A DNA stretch of 64,000 nt. Origin: Thauera sp. 2A1 (GTDB lineage Bacteria; Pseudomonadota; Gammaproteobacteria; Burkholderiales; Rhodocyclaceae). Under the pieces are notes generated by a model. It was not told the DNA's origin. It was given only the letters and a program-made list of their open reading frames with translations, and did no database searches. Positions 43,391 to 51,888 of this stretch are shown here, piece after piece (positions within the stretch are counted from its first letter, which is position 1; the number at the start of each line of letters is the position of its first letter). Location of the stretch: the NCBI RefSeq assembly GCF_009469595.2, contig NZ_SSXV01000022.1, positions 1 to 64,000 of the forward strand. Direction: 5' to 3'. The translations under genes and the position numbers were made by a program.

Positions 43391-45187
43391 TCAGAACTGC
43401 TCTTCGGCAAGCTCCAGCGCGCCCCCTGCGCCATTGACCACCGTGTATGACAAGCCCGGTGCTTCGGCCAGCACGTGGTCGGCGTAGAAGCGCGCAGTGA
43501 CGATCTTCGCCTGCAGGAAACGCGCATCGCCTTCGCCTGCGGCAAGCTTCTTCTGCGCGATGAGCGCCGCGCGCGCCATCTGCCAGCCGCCCGCGACGAT
43601 GCCCAGCAGCTTGAGGAAAGGCACGGACCCCACCGATGCCGCCTTGATATCCTTGGCGTAGGTGGCGAGGATGTAGGCAACCGCCTCTTCCACTGCGGTG
43701 ATCCCGGCGCCCAGGGCGCGACGGATCGCCGCGAAGGCTTCGCCATCGGTGGCGCCGAGTTCGGCCTCGACCTTGCGCATCTCGGCAACGACGCCAGCGA
43801 CGGTCACGCCGTTTTCACGTGCGATCTTGCGCCCGATCAGGTCGTTGGCCTGGATCGCGGTGGTGCCTTCGTAGATCGGCGTGATGCGGGCGTCGCGCAG
43901 ATGCTGCGCTGCGCCGGTTTCCTCGATGAAACCCATGCCGCCGTGCACCTGGACGCCGACCGAGGCCACATCGACCGAGTTCTCGGTGCACCAGCCCTTC
44001 ACCACCGGAATCATGAGGTCGACGAAAGCCTGGTTGCGCGCGCGCACCTCGGGGTCCGCATGGCAATGCGCCTTGTCGGAGGCAGCCCCCACAACATAGG
44101 CCAACGCCCGCATCGCCTCGGTCTTGCTCTTCATCGACATCAGCATGCGGCGCACGTCGGCATGGTGGATGATGCTGACCTTGGGGCCACCACGGACGCC
44201 GGCCTCGGTGCCCTGCACACGTTCCTTGGCGTATTGCAGCGCGTGCTGGTAGGCGCGCTCGGACAGCGCCAGACCTTCCATTCCCACCGCAAAACGGGCC
44301 TCGTTCATCATGATGAACATGTACTCGAGGCCACGGTTGGGCTCGCCCACCAGGGTGCCGATGGCACCGCCCTTGTCGCCGAAGGCCAGCACCGCGGTCG
44401 GGCTGGCGTGGATGCCGAGCTTGTGCTCGATCGACACGCAATGCACGTCGTTGCGCGCGCCCAGGCTGCCGTCGGCATTGACGAGGAACTTCGGCACGAC
44501 GAACAGCGAGATGCCCTTCACGCCCTCGGGCGCGTCCGGCAGGCGAGCCAGCACCAGGTGGATGATGTTGTCGGTGAGGTCGTGCTCGCCATAGGTGATG
44601 AAGATCTTCTGGCCGAAGATCTTGTAGGTGCCGTCGCCCTGCGGTTCGGCCTTGGTGCGCACCGCGGCGAGGTCGGAACCAGCCTGAGGTTCGGTCAGGT
44701 TCATGGTGCCGGTCCATTCGCCCGAGACCATCTTCGGCAGGTACATCGCCTTCTGTTCGTCGTTGCCACACAGCAGCAACGCCTCGATTGCACCCGTGGT
44801 GAGCATCGGGCACAGCGAGAAGGCCATGTTGGCGGACTTCCACATCTCCATCACCGCGGTCGCGACGAGCTTGGGCAGGCCCTGGCCGCCGAACTCGGGT
44901 TCGCCCGCCAGCGCGGTCCAGCCCGCCTCGGTGAACTGGTCGTAGGCCGACTTCCAACCGGTGGCGGTCTTCACTTCCCCGTCGTGCCAGGTGGCGCCTT
45001 CCTGGTCGCCCGTCCAGTTCAGCGGCGCGAGCACGCCGCTGGCGAACTTGTCGGCCTCTTCGAGGATGGCATCGACCAGATCGACCGAAACCTCTTCATT
45101 GCCGGGCAGCGCAGCGACCTCGTCGAGGCCGGCCAGCTCGCGCATCACGAACTGCATGTCGCGAATGGGTGCAGCGTAGTTGCTCAT
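43391..45187 (-). CDS. Acyl-CoA dehydrogenase (DmdC-like, with C-terminal extension)
   Basis: FAD enzyme of 598 residues, of the long class with an extra C-terminal four-helix domain (residues 470-595). It has GLPKLVATAVMEMWKSANMAFSLCPMLT, MNLTEPQAGSDLAAVRT (substrate-binding signature), and MGFIEETGAAQHLRDARITPIYEGTTAIQANDLIGRK, with a catalytic Glu in YEGTT. Electrons go to EtfAB, encoded upstream on the same strand beyond a CbiM-like gene. This class includes 3-methylmercaptopropionyl-CoA and long-chain dehydrogenases. GGAGGG lies upstream of ATG 45187. Confidence 0.9.
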   Translation of the reverse strand: MSNYAAPIRDMQFVMRELAGLDEVAALPGNEEVSVDLVDAILEEADKFASGVLAPLNWTGDQEGATWHDGEVKTATGWKSAYDQFTEAGWTALAGEPEFGGQGLPKLVATAVMEMWKSANMAFSLCPMLTTGAIEALLLCGNDEQKAMYLPKMVSGEWTGTMNLTEPQAGSDLAAVRTKAEPQGDGTYKIFGQKIFITYGEHDLTDNIIHLVLARLPDAPEGVKGISLFVVPKFLVNADGSLGARNDVHCVSIEHKLGIHASPTAVLAFGDKGGAIGTLVGEPNRGLEYMFIMMNEARFAVGMEGLALSERAYQHALQYAKERVQGTEAGVRGGPKVSIIHHADVRRMLMSMKSKTEAMRALAYVVGAASDKAHCHADPEVRARNQAFVDLMIPVVKGWCTENSVDVASVGVQVHGGMGFIEETGAAQHLRDARITPIYEGTTAIQANDLIGRKIARENGVTVAGVVAEMRKVEAELGATDGEAFAAIRRALGAGITAVEEAVAYILATYAKDIKAASVGSVPFLKLLGIVAGGWQMARAALIAQKKLAAGEGDARFLQAKIVTARFYADHVLAEAPGLSYTVVNGAGGALELAEEQF

Positions 45188-45231
45188 CGGTTGATTCCCT
45201 CCGTTTCGTTCGATTGAAATGTGACTTGGCG

Positions 45232-45897
45232 TCACTTGTTCAGCAGGTAGCGGTCATCGTCGAAACTCGATACCCACTCCGGCTTGTAGATCACGAGCAG
45301 GGTGACTACCGCACCGCTGATCCAGGCTTCCGAAAAACCCAGCAGCAGGAAGAACGGCAGGTACTCCGTCATCAGGAATTCGGCCGGATAGGCACCTGCG
45401 AGCGCCAGCACCAGCGAAGCGAACACCCCCTGCAGGATCACGGTCAATGCCGCGCCGGCAAAGCCGATGACGAAGATGAAAATGAAAAAATGGGCCGGCA
45501 ACCAGCGCTCGACCAGCCTTTGCAGGCCCGCCGCAATGAGCACCGGCACGACGACCATCAGCATGAAATTGACCGGCCATGCCAACCATTCGGTGCTGCC
45601 GTTGAGGGCTATTCCGCACAGCGCCAGCGCCATCGCCACCATCGCCAGCCTCGGGCCAAGGATCAGCGTCGCCGCCATGGCACCGACAAGATGCAGGTCC
45701 AGTCCGGGTTTGACGCCTGCCTTCATGCTCCAGAGCAGCGTCAATGCCGTCGCGCAGCCCAGCATCACATTCAACGTTGGCCCCTCGCGCAGCCGCGTCC
45801 ACGGTGCCCGTCGAAGAATGTCGTAGCCCGCGGCGAGCGCGAGGAGCAGCATGAAGACGTGCCATGTCGTCGAGAACTGCGATGGCTCCAGATTCAT
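45232..45897 (-). CDS. CbiM-like energy-coupling factor transporter permease
   Basis: 221 residues, about seven TM helices. It has SMKAGVKPGLDLHLVGAMAATLILGPRLAMVAMAL and SEAWISGAVVTLLVIYKPEWV, similar to the CbiM/NikM substrate component. The N-terminal metal-binding MHIPDG typical of CbiM is absent (it starts MNLEPSQFSTTWHV). No CbiN/Q/O partners are nearby. It stands alone between etfA and the acyl-CoA dehydrogenase, so its function is doubtful. Confidence 0.75.
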   Translation of the reverse strand: MNLEPSQFSTTWHVFMLLLALAAGYDILRRAPWTRLREGPTLNVMLGCATALTLLWSMKAGVKPGLDLHLVGAMAATLILGPRLAMVAMALALCGIALNGSTEWLAWPVNFMLMVVVPVLIAAGLQRLVERWLPAHFFIFIFVIGFAGAALTVILQGVFASLVLALAGAYPAEFLMTEYLPFFLLLGFSEAWISGAVVTLLVIYKPEWVSSFDDDRYLLNK

Positions 45898-45924
45898 GCC
45901 GCCGCCCAGCGCACGCGGGAAGCC

Positions 45925-46860
45925 TCAGCCCAACGTTGCGGTCAGTTCGGGCACCACCTGGAACAGATCCCCCACCAGCCCGTAGTCGGCCACCTGGAAG
46001 ATCGGCGCCTCCGGATCCTTGTTGATCGCCACGATCACCTTGGAGTCCTTCATGCCCGCCAGGTGCTGGATGGCGCCCGAGATGCCCACCGCAACATAGA
46101 GCTGGGGCGCGACGATCTTGCCGGTCTGGCCCACCTGGTAGTCGTTCGGAACGTAGCCCGCATCGACCGCCGCACGGCTGGCGCCGAGCGCCGCACCGAG
46201 CTTGTCGGCCAGCGGCTCGAGCAGGGCATGGTAGTTCTCGCCGCTGCCCACGCCACGACCGCCCGACACGATGATCTTCGCCGCACCCAGCTCCGGACGC
46301 GCGCTCTTGGTGATCTCGCGACCCACCAGTTGCGTCAGGCCCAGATCGGCCGCAGCCGCCACCGACTCGACCGCCGCCGCGCCACCCTCGGCCGCGACCG
46401 CCTCGAAGGCGGTGGTGCGCACGGTGATGACCTTGATCGCGTCCGAGCTCTTCACCGTCGCCAGCGCGTTGCCGGCATAGATCGGGCGCACGAAGGTGTC
46501 GGCCGATTCCACGCCGACGATGTCGGAGATCTGCGCCACATCCAGTTGCGCTGCCACGCGCGGCAGCATGTTCTTGCCGGCGGACGTGGCCGGGGCCAGC
46601 ACGTGGCTGTAGCTGCTCGCCAAACCCTTCACCAGCTCGGCGACGTTTTCTGCGGTCTGCGCCTCGTAATGCGCGGCATCGGCCACCAGCACCTTGGCCA
46701 CACCGCCAATCTTCGCGGCCGCCGCGGCCGCCGCGCCGCAGCCGGCACCGGCCACCAGCACATGAACGTCGCCGCCGATCTTCGCCGCCGCGCCGACGGT
46801 GTTGAGCGTGGCCGCCTTGATCGATTGGTTGTCGTGTTCCGCAATAACCAGGATCGCCAT
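45925..46860 (-). CDS. etfA: Electron transfer flavoprotein alpha subunit
   Basis: 311 residues. Domain I contains DVHVLVAGAGC; the C-terminal FAD domain starts at ELGAAKIIVSGGRGVGSGENY and includes VPNDYQVGQTGKIVAPQLYVAVGISGAIQHLAGMKDSKVIVAINKDPEAPIFQVADYGLVGDLF, the ETF-alpha signature. It accepts electrons from acyl-CoA dehydrogenases and passes them to ETF-QO. One base separates it from etfB. Confidence 0.96.
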   Translation of the reverse strand: MAILVIAEHDNQSIKAATLNTVGAAAKIGGDVHVLVAGAGCGAAAAAAAKIGGVAKVLVADAAHYEAQTAENVAELVKGLASSYSHVLAPATSAGKNMLPRVAAQLDVAQISDIVGVESADTFVRPIYAGNALATVKSSDAIKVITVRTTAFEAVAAEGGAAAVESVAAAADLGLTQLVGREITKSARPELGAAKIIVSGGRGVGSGENYHALLEPLADKLGAALGASRAAVDAGYVPNDYQVGQTGKIVAPQLYVAVGISGAIQHLAGMKDSKVIVAINKDPEAPIFQVADYGLVGDLFQVVPELTATLG

Positions 46861-46861
46861 G

Positions 46862-47611
46862 TCAGATCACCTTCGCTTCGTTCTTCAGTTTTTCGACCAG
46901 TTGAGCCACGTCGGCCACCCGCACTCCCGCGCTGCGCTTGGGCGGCTCGGCCACCTTCAGCGTGGTGAGCCGCGGCGCCACATCGACGCCCAGATCGGCC
47001 GGCTTCAACGTGTCGAGCGGCTTCTTCTTCGCCTTCATGATGTTGGGAAGCGTCGCATAGCGCGGCTCGTTCAGGCGCAGATCGGTGGTGACCACCGCCG
47101 GCAGCCGGATCGCCAGCGTCTCGAGGCCCCCGTCGATCTCACGCGTGACCGAGGCCTTGCCGTCAGCCAGCGCCACCTTGGACGCGAAGGTCGCTTGCGG
47201 CCAGCCCAGCAGCGCAGCCAGCATCTGCCCGGTCTGGTTGGCGTCGTCGTCGATCGCCTGCTTGCCGCAGATCACCAGATTCGGGCCTTCCTTGTCCGCC
47301 ACTGCCTTGAGCAGCTTGGCCACCGCCAGCGGCTGCAGCTCGGCGTCGCTCTCGACCAGGATGCCGCGGTCGGCGCCGATCGCCATCGCCGCGCGCAAGG
47401 TCTCCTGGCAGGCCGCGACGCCGCACGACACGGCAACGACTTCGGTAGCCACGCCCGCTTCCTTCAGCCGCACCGCTTCTTCCACCGCGATCTCGTCGAA
47501 TGGGTTCATGCTCATCTTGACGTTGGCGATATCCACGCCAGTGCCGTCGGCCTTCACCCGGACCTTGACGTTGTAATCGACCACGCGTTTGACGGGAACA
47601 AGAATCTTCAC
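46862..47611 (-). CDS. etfB: Electron transfer flavoprotein beta subunit
   Basis: 249 residues starting at GTG 47611 (MKILVPVKRVVDYNVKVRV) with GAGGAG upstream. It contains VKMSMNPFDEIAVEEAVRLKE and PNLVICGKQAIDDDANQTGQMLAALLGWPQATF, the AMP-binding and ETF-beta signatures. Divergent from the TetR gene; the intergenic region carries three ATAC-N6-GTAT sites. Confidence 0.96.
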   Translation of the reverse strand: MKILVPVKRVVDYNVKVRVKADGTGVDIANVKMSMNPFDEIAVEEAVRLKEAGVATEVVAVSCGVAACQETLRAAMAIGADRGILVESDAELQPLAVAKLLKAVADKEGPNLVICGKQAIDDDANQTGQMLAALLGWPQATFASKVALADGKASVTREIDGGLETLAIRLPAVVTTDLRLNEPRYATLPNIMKAKKKPLDTLKPADLGVDVAPRLTTLKVAEPPKRSAGVRVADVAQLVEKLKNEAKVI

Positions 47612-47734
47612 TCTGCCGTGCTCCTCAGGTTGTGTTGTTCGTCGGCTCATGCCGCCCGCTCGGGCGAACCGCCGTCGAATTATGTCACCGCTTTGCCAGC
47701 TTTGGGGGTGGGCTCATCCAGCCGGCGCATTTCC

Positions 47735-47799
47735 ATACCACTCAGTATGGTGTGCATACGGTAGCGTATGGACAATAAATCGTCAATACTTGTCCGTAT
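47735..47799. promoter_or_regulatory. Three ATAC-N6-GTAT operators between etfB and the TetR gene
   Basis: Sites at 47735-47748 (CATAC-CACTCA-GTATG), 47756-47769 (CATAC-GGTAGC-GTATG) and 47786-47799 (ATAC-TTGTCC-GTATG). Centres are 21 and 30 bp apart, about two and three helical turns, so all lie on one face of the DNA. The second overlaps ATG 47768 and the third overlaps ATG 47798. This is good evidence that TetR controls its own expression and probably the etfBA unit. Confidence 0.7.
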
Positions 47800-48397
47800 G
47801 GAAACCAAAATCAAGCAGAAGAGACCGCAGCTCGACAGACAGGCCTGGATCGCATGCGCTTTCGAGGTCATGGCGGAAGAAGGGGTCGCCGGGCTGCGCG
47901 TGGAAGTGCTGGCGAAACGCCTGAAAGTCACCAAAGGCAGCTTCTACTGGCACTTTCAGGACCGGCGTGATCTGCTGATGGCCGTCCTCGGCGAATGGAA
48001 GGAAGGACGCATCCGCGACATTCTGAAGCAGACGCGCACCCAGCCCGGCAACGAACTCGAGCAGATCTACCATGTCATCGATGTCTACAGCACCAGTCGC
48101 AGCCGCCGGGGGGTCGTCATCGAACTGGCGGTGCGTGACTGGGCCCGACGCGACGCCGAAGCCGCGGCGATCGTCGCCGAAGTCGATGACATCCGCCTGC
48201 GCTGCACCCGCGACCTTTTCCTCGCCTGCGGGCTGTCGCAGGAAGAGGCTTCCAGCCACTCGATGCTGCTCTATGCCTATGTGTTCGGCCTGTCGCTGAT
48301 GCTGTACGACAAGTTCCATGCCGACATCCCTCGCCTGAAGCGAGATATTGCCGACATCATCGCGCGTAACAAACGCGACGCCGCATCACCCGCCTGA
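47768..48397 (+). CDS. TetR family regulator of acyl-CoA metabolism genes
   Basis: Up to 209 residues. The helix-turn-helix (GVAGLRVEVLAKRLKVTKGSFYWHFQDRRDLLMAVL) is near residues 40-75 and an all-helical ligand domain follows. Start alternatives are ATG 47768 and ATG 47798 (METKIKQKRPQ); the second is favoured because the first lies inside an operator. By position it likely represses etfBA and perhaps the acyl-CoA catabolic genes in response to an acyl-CoA. Confidence 0.88.
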   Translation: MDNKSSILVRMETKIKQKRPQLDRQAWIACAFEVMAEEGVAGLRVEVLAKRLKVTKGSFYWHFQDRRDLLMAVLGEWKEGRIRDILKQTRTQPGNELEQIYHVIDVYSTSRSRRGVVIELAVRDWARRDAEAAAIVAEVDDIRLRCTRDLFLACGLSQEEASSHSMLLYAYVFGLSLMLYDKFHADIPRLKRDIADIIARNKRDAASPA

Positions 48398-48464
48398 CAT
48401 CGATCGATCGGAGCGTGACACGCTCACGCACGGCGCATTCGCCCGCCCGCAACCGAGCAGGCGC

Positions 48465-49247
48465 TCAACAGCCGTCAGCGACCGTGCCAAGGCGGGGAAA
48501 GACCGCCACGGCATTGCGCGAAGTGGCGCGAGCCACCTCTTCTACCGGCATCCCTCGCAGGTCGGCGAGGATGGCCGCGAATCGGGCCAGGTTGGCCGGC
48601 TCATTGCGCTGGCCCTGCGCCCAGGCGGGCGGAATGTCCGGCGCATCGGTTTCAAGCACGATCGACTCCAGCGGCAGTTCTGCGGCAAGCTTGCGAATGC
48701 GGCTGGAGCCGTCGAAGGACATCGCGCCGCCAAAGCCAAGCTTGAAGCCGAGCGCGATGAACGTGTCGGCCTGCTGGCGGCTGCCATTGAAGGCATGGGC
48801 GATGCCGCCGCACACTTCGACGCGCCGCAGATGCTTCAGGATCTGGTCCACCGCGCGGCGCACGTGCAGGATCACCGGCAGGCCATGCTCGCGCGCGAGG
48901 CGCAGTTGTGCCGCAAGGAAGCGCTCCTGCCGCGCCGGATCGAGGCCGGGCACGAAGAAATCCAGCCCAATCTCGCCCACCGCGATGGCGACATCCTGCG
49001 CAAGCCGCCCTTCGAGCACATCGAGATCGGCGTCGCGCGCCTGCATCACGTACATGGGATGGATCCCATAGGCGTGTTGCACATCCGCATGCATCGCGGA
49101 AAGCGCCGCGACCCGGTCGAAGCTCGCCACATCCACCGCAGGGACGATGAAGCGACCGACACCGGCCGCGCGCGCCGCGGCCATCGCCCGCTCCCGATCG
49201 GCATCGAACTCCGCCGCGTCGAGATGAATGTGGGTGTCGACGAGCAT
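48465..49247 (-). CDS. TatD family hydrolase
   Basis: Metal-dependent TIM-barrel hydrolase of 260 residues. It has MLVDTHIHLDAAEF with the HxH metal site, AYGIHPMYV, AVGEIGLDFF (catalytic Glu) and LETDAPDIPPAW (metal-binding Asp). Closest to TatD/YcfH-like DNases or quality-control proteins. It is 31 bp downstream of the enoyl-CoA hydratase gene on the same strand. The ATG at 49247 gives the conserved start. Confidence 0.9.
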   Translation of the reverse strand: MLVDTHIHLDAAEFDADRERAMAAARAAGVGRFIVPAVDVASFDRVAALSAMHADVQHAYGIHPMYVMQARDADLDVLEGRLAQDVAIAVGEIGLDFFVPGLDPARQERFLAAQLRLAREHGLPVILHVRRAVDQILKHLRRVEVCGGIAHAFNGSRQQADTFIALGFKLGFGGAMSFDGSSRIRKLAAELPLESIVLETDAPDIPPAWAQGQRNEPANLARFAAILADLRGMPVEEVARATSRNAVAVFPRLGTVADGC

Positions 49248-49278
49248 GGCGGCGCCTCCTTCCGCGATCAGCGCGACC

Positions 49279-50079
49279 TCAGCAGCCCTTCCACTGCGGC
49301 TGGCGCTTGGCCATGAAGGCATCGATGCCTTCGGCCGCATCCTCGCTCATCATGTTGCAGGCCATCGTCTCCGACGCCATCTGATAGGCCGCATCCAGGC
49401 CCATCTCGAGCTGGCGGTAGAACATCTGCTTACCCATGCGGATCGCCACCGGCGACTTTGCAACGATCGACGCACACAAGCGCTCCACCTCGCCGTCGAG
49501 CGCCTCGAGCGGCACCACGCGATTGACCAGGCCGCGTCGCTGCGCCTCGTGCGCATCGATGAAGTCTCCCGTCACCAGCATCTCGAATGCCTGCTTGCGT
49601 CCCATGTTGCGCGACAGCCCGACGCTGGGCGTGGAGCAGAACAGGCCGACGTTGATCCCGGACACGGCAAAACGCGACACGTCCGCCGCGACCGCCAGAT
49701 CGCACATCGACACGAGCTGACATCCCGCCGCGGTGGCGATGCCATGCACACGGGCAATCACCGGCTGCGGCAGCTCGGTGAGCTTCATCATGAGCTTGCC
49801 GCAAAGGCGGAACAGGCCCTGCTGGAAAGCGAGCGTGTGGTTGCTGCGCATCTCCTTGAGGTCGTGACCGGCGCAGAAAGCCTTGCCGGCACCGGCCAGC
49901 ACGACCACGCGCACCGATTCGTCGCGGGCAATGCGGTCCACTTCGGCCAGCAGCGCCTCCAGCATCGCCGAGGACAGCGCGTTGAACTGCGCGGGACGAT
50001 TCAGGGTCAGCGTGGCCACACCACCGTCGTCGCGGCGCAGCAGCATGGCTTCGTCAGTAGGGTGTTCGGTGGGGCTCAT
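49279..50079 (-). CDS. Enoyl-CoA hydratase/isomerase family protein
   Basis: Crotonase-fold protein of 266 residues. It has AFCAGHDLKEMRSN (oxyanion hole region), GIATAAGCQLVSMCDLAVAADVSRFAVSGINVGLFCSTPSVGLSRNMGRKQAFEMLVTGDFIDAHEA with the second oxyanion Gly and the active-site region. It resembles the ECHDC3/EchA group. The catalytic acid near LFCSTP is not Glu, as in several paralogues of unclear reaction. The promoter region carries an ACGTTAACGT palindrome. Confidence 0.87.
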   Translation of the reverse strand: MSPTEHPTDEAMLLRRDDGGVATLTLNRPAQFNALSSAMLEALLAEVDRIARDESVRVVVLAGAGKAFCAGHDLKEMRSNHTLAFQQGLFRLCGKLMMKLTELPQPVIARVHGIATAAGCQLVSMCDLAVAADVSRFAVSGINVGLFCSTPSVGLSRNMGRKQAFEMLVTGDFIDAHEAQRRGLVNRVVPLEALDGEVERLCASIVAKSPVAIRMGKQMFYRQLEMGLDAAYQMASETMACNMMSEDAAEGIDAFMAKRQPQWKGC

Positions 50080-50100
50080 GTCTCCTCCTCGACTTCTCGG

Positions 50101-50116
50101 TTTACGTTAACGTCAA
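50101..50116. promoter_or_regulatory. LiuR-like palindrome upstream of the enoyl-CoA hydratase gene
   Basis: TTTACGTTAACGTCAA (minus strand TTGACGTTAACGTAAA) has the 10-bp core ACGTTAACGT as a perfect palindrome. It lies 22-37 bp before the ATG, within a likely core promoter. From memory it resembles operators of MerR-type regulators of branched-chain amino acid and fatty acid catabolism (LiuR). No such regulator is in the window. Confidence 0.45.
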
Positions 50117-50183
50117 TGGCCGTTCATGGTAGCGCGTCGCTCCCAGAACGGCCATCGGTCAACGCGGGCTCAGCCCGCCTGCA

Positions 50184-51836
50184 TCACTCGAACGAAGCGG
50201 TCGACTTCGCCTTCTCGCGCAGCACGAACTTCTGGATCTTGCCGGTCGAAGTCTTCGGCACCTCACCGAAGATGATCTTCTTGGGCACCTTGAAGCCGGC
50301 GAGATGCTCCCGGCAATGGGCGACCATCTCGTCGGTGGTCGCCTCGACGCCGTCGCGCAGCTCGACGAAGGCGCACGGCACCTCGCCCCACTTGGGATCA
50401 GGCAGCGCCACCACTGCCGCGGCCATCACCGCCGGATGCTTGTAGAGCGCATCCTCCACTTCGATCGAAGAGATGTTCTCGCCGCCCGAAATGATGATGT
50501 CCTTGGAGCGATCCTTGATCTTGACGTAGCCGTCGGGCTGCATCACCGCCAGGTCGCCGGTGTGATACCAGCCACCGTGGAAGGACTCGGCGGTGGCCGT
50601 CGGGTTCTTCAGGTAGCCCTTCATCACCAGGTTGCCGCGGAACATGATCTCGCCCATCGTCTCGCCGTCCCAGGGCACCGGATCCATCGTGTTCGGATCG
50701 AGCACGGTGATGCCTTCCTGGGCGTGGTAGCGCACGCCCTGGCGACCGTTCAGCGTCACCTGGTCGGCCAGCGGCAGTTCCTTCCATTCGTCGTGCTTGG
50801 CGCACACCGAAGCGGGGCCGTAGGTCTCGGTCAGTCCATAGACGTGAGTGATGTCGAAGCCGATCTTCGCCATGCCCTCGATCACGGCGGCCGGGGGCGG
50901 CGCGGCGGCAATGAGGCCATAGACCTTGTGGTTGATGTCCTTGCGCCACTCCTCCGGCGAGTTGGCGAGCATGGAGTGCACGATCGGCGCGCCGCAGTAA
51001 TGGGTGACGCCATGCTCGCGGATGGCATCGAAGATCAGCCTCGGATCGACGCGACGCAGGCAGACGTTGACGCCCGCATTGGCCGCCATCGTCCATGCGA
51101 AGCACCAGCCGTTGCAGTGGAACATCGGCAGCGTCCACAGGTAGGTCGAGTGCGGCGGCATGCCCCACGACACGATGTTCGACATCGCATTGAGATAGGC
51201 GCCGCGGTGATGGTAGACCACACCCTTGGGGTTGCCGGTGGTGCCGGACGTGTAGTTCAGCGAGATGGCCTCCCACTCGTCGGCGGGCTGCTCGAAGACG
51301 AATTCCTCGCTGCCCGAAGCGAGCAGCGCCTCGTACTCCAGCGTGCCGATGCGATCGCCCGGGCCGGTGTATTCAGGATCGTCGACGTCGATCACGATCA
51401 TGTCGGGGCGGTCGGCGAGCTCGACCGCCTTCTTCATCACGCGCGCGTACTCGCGGTCGGTGATCAGCACCTTGGCTTCGGCGTGGTTCAGGATGAAGGC
51501 GACCGCCTCGGCATCGAGGCGGGTATTGACGGTGTTCAGCACGGCGCCGCAGGCCGGCACACCGAAGTGGCATTCGAACATTTCCGGGGTGTTGTTGAGC
51601 ACCACCGCAACGGTGTCGTTCTTGCCCACGCCCAGTTGCTTCAAGGCCGAAGCGAGACGGCGGCAGCGCGCATAGCACTCCTGCCAGGTGAAGCGCCGCT
51701 TGCCATGAACGACGGCGAGGCGGTCCGGATACACGTAGGCGCTGCGCTGGATGAAAGTCAGCGGCGTCAGCGGCACGTAGTTCGCGGGGTTCTTGTCCAG
51801 CCCATGGTCATAGGGCGATTGTTTGTTCTCGGTCAT
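50184..51836 (-). CDS. Acyl-CoA synthetase / AMP-binding ligase
   Basis: 550 residues of the adenylate-forming family. The P-loop is SLNYTSGTTGNPKGVVYHH, then VYGLTETYGPASV, GWYHTGDLAVMQPDGYVKIKDRSKDIIISGGENISSIEVE, and the catalytic Lys near the end in PKTSTGKIQKFVLRE. It resembles medium-chain/DmdB-like CoA ligases. It probably supplies acyl-CoA to the neighbouring hydratase and dehydrogenase. GAGGGAG precedes the ATG at 51836. Confidence 0.9.
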   Translation of the reverse strand: MTENKQSPYDHGLDKNPANYVPLTPLTFIQRSAYVYPDRLAVVHGKRRFTWQECYARCRRLASALKQLGVGKNDTVAVVLNNTPEMFECHFGVPACGAVLNTVNTRLDAEAVAFILNHAEAKVLITDREYARVMKKAVELADRPDMIVIDVDDPEYTGPGDRIGTLEYEALLASGSEEFVFEQPADEWEAISLNYTSGTTGNPKGVVYHHRGAYLNAMSNIVSWGMPPHSTYLWTLPMFHCNGWCFAWTMAANAGVNVCLRRVDPRLIFDAIREHGVTHYCGAPIVHSMLANSPEEWRKDINHKVYGLIAAAPPPAAVIEGMAKIGFDITHVYGLTETYGPASVCAKHDEWKELPLADQVTLNGRQGVRYHAQEGITVLDPNTMDPVPWDGETMGEIMFRGNLVMKGYLKNPTATAESFHGGWYHTGDLAVMQPDGYVKIKDRSKDIIISGGENISSIEVEDALYKHPAVMAAAVVALPDPKWGEVPCAFVELRDGVEATTDEMVAHCREHLAGFKVPKKIIFGEVPKTSTGKIQKFVLREKAKSTASFE

Positions 51837-51888
51837 GCTTGCTCCCTCTTGTATGAAACAACGGACGAAAGCCGTCCCCATGCAAAGC

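Noticed and set aside
43475..45217. 580-codon plus-strand frame opposite the acyl-CoA dehydrogenase
   Set aside because: Shadow frame; the minus-strand gene is certain from its motifs.
45221..45235. Inverted repeat GTGAC-N5-GTCAC upstream of the acyl-CoA dehydrogenase
   Set aside because: It overlaps the end of the CbiM-like coding region, the arms are only five bases, and no other copy was seen, so chance is likely.
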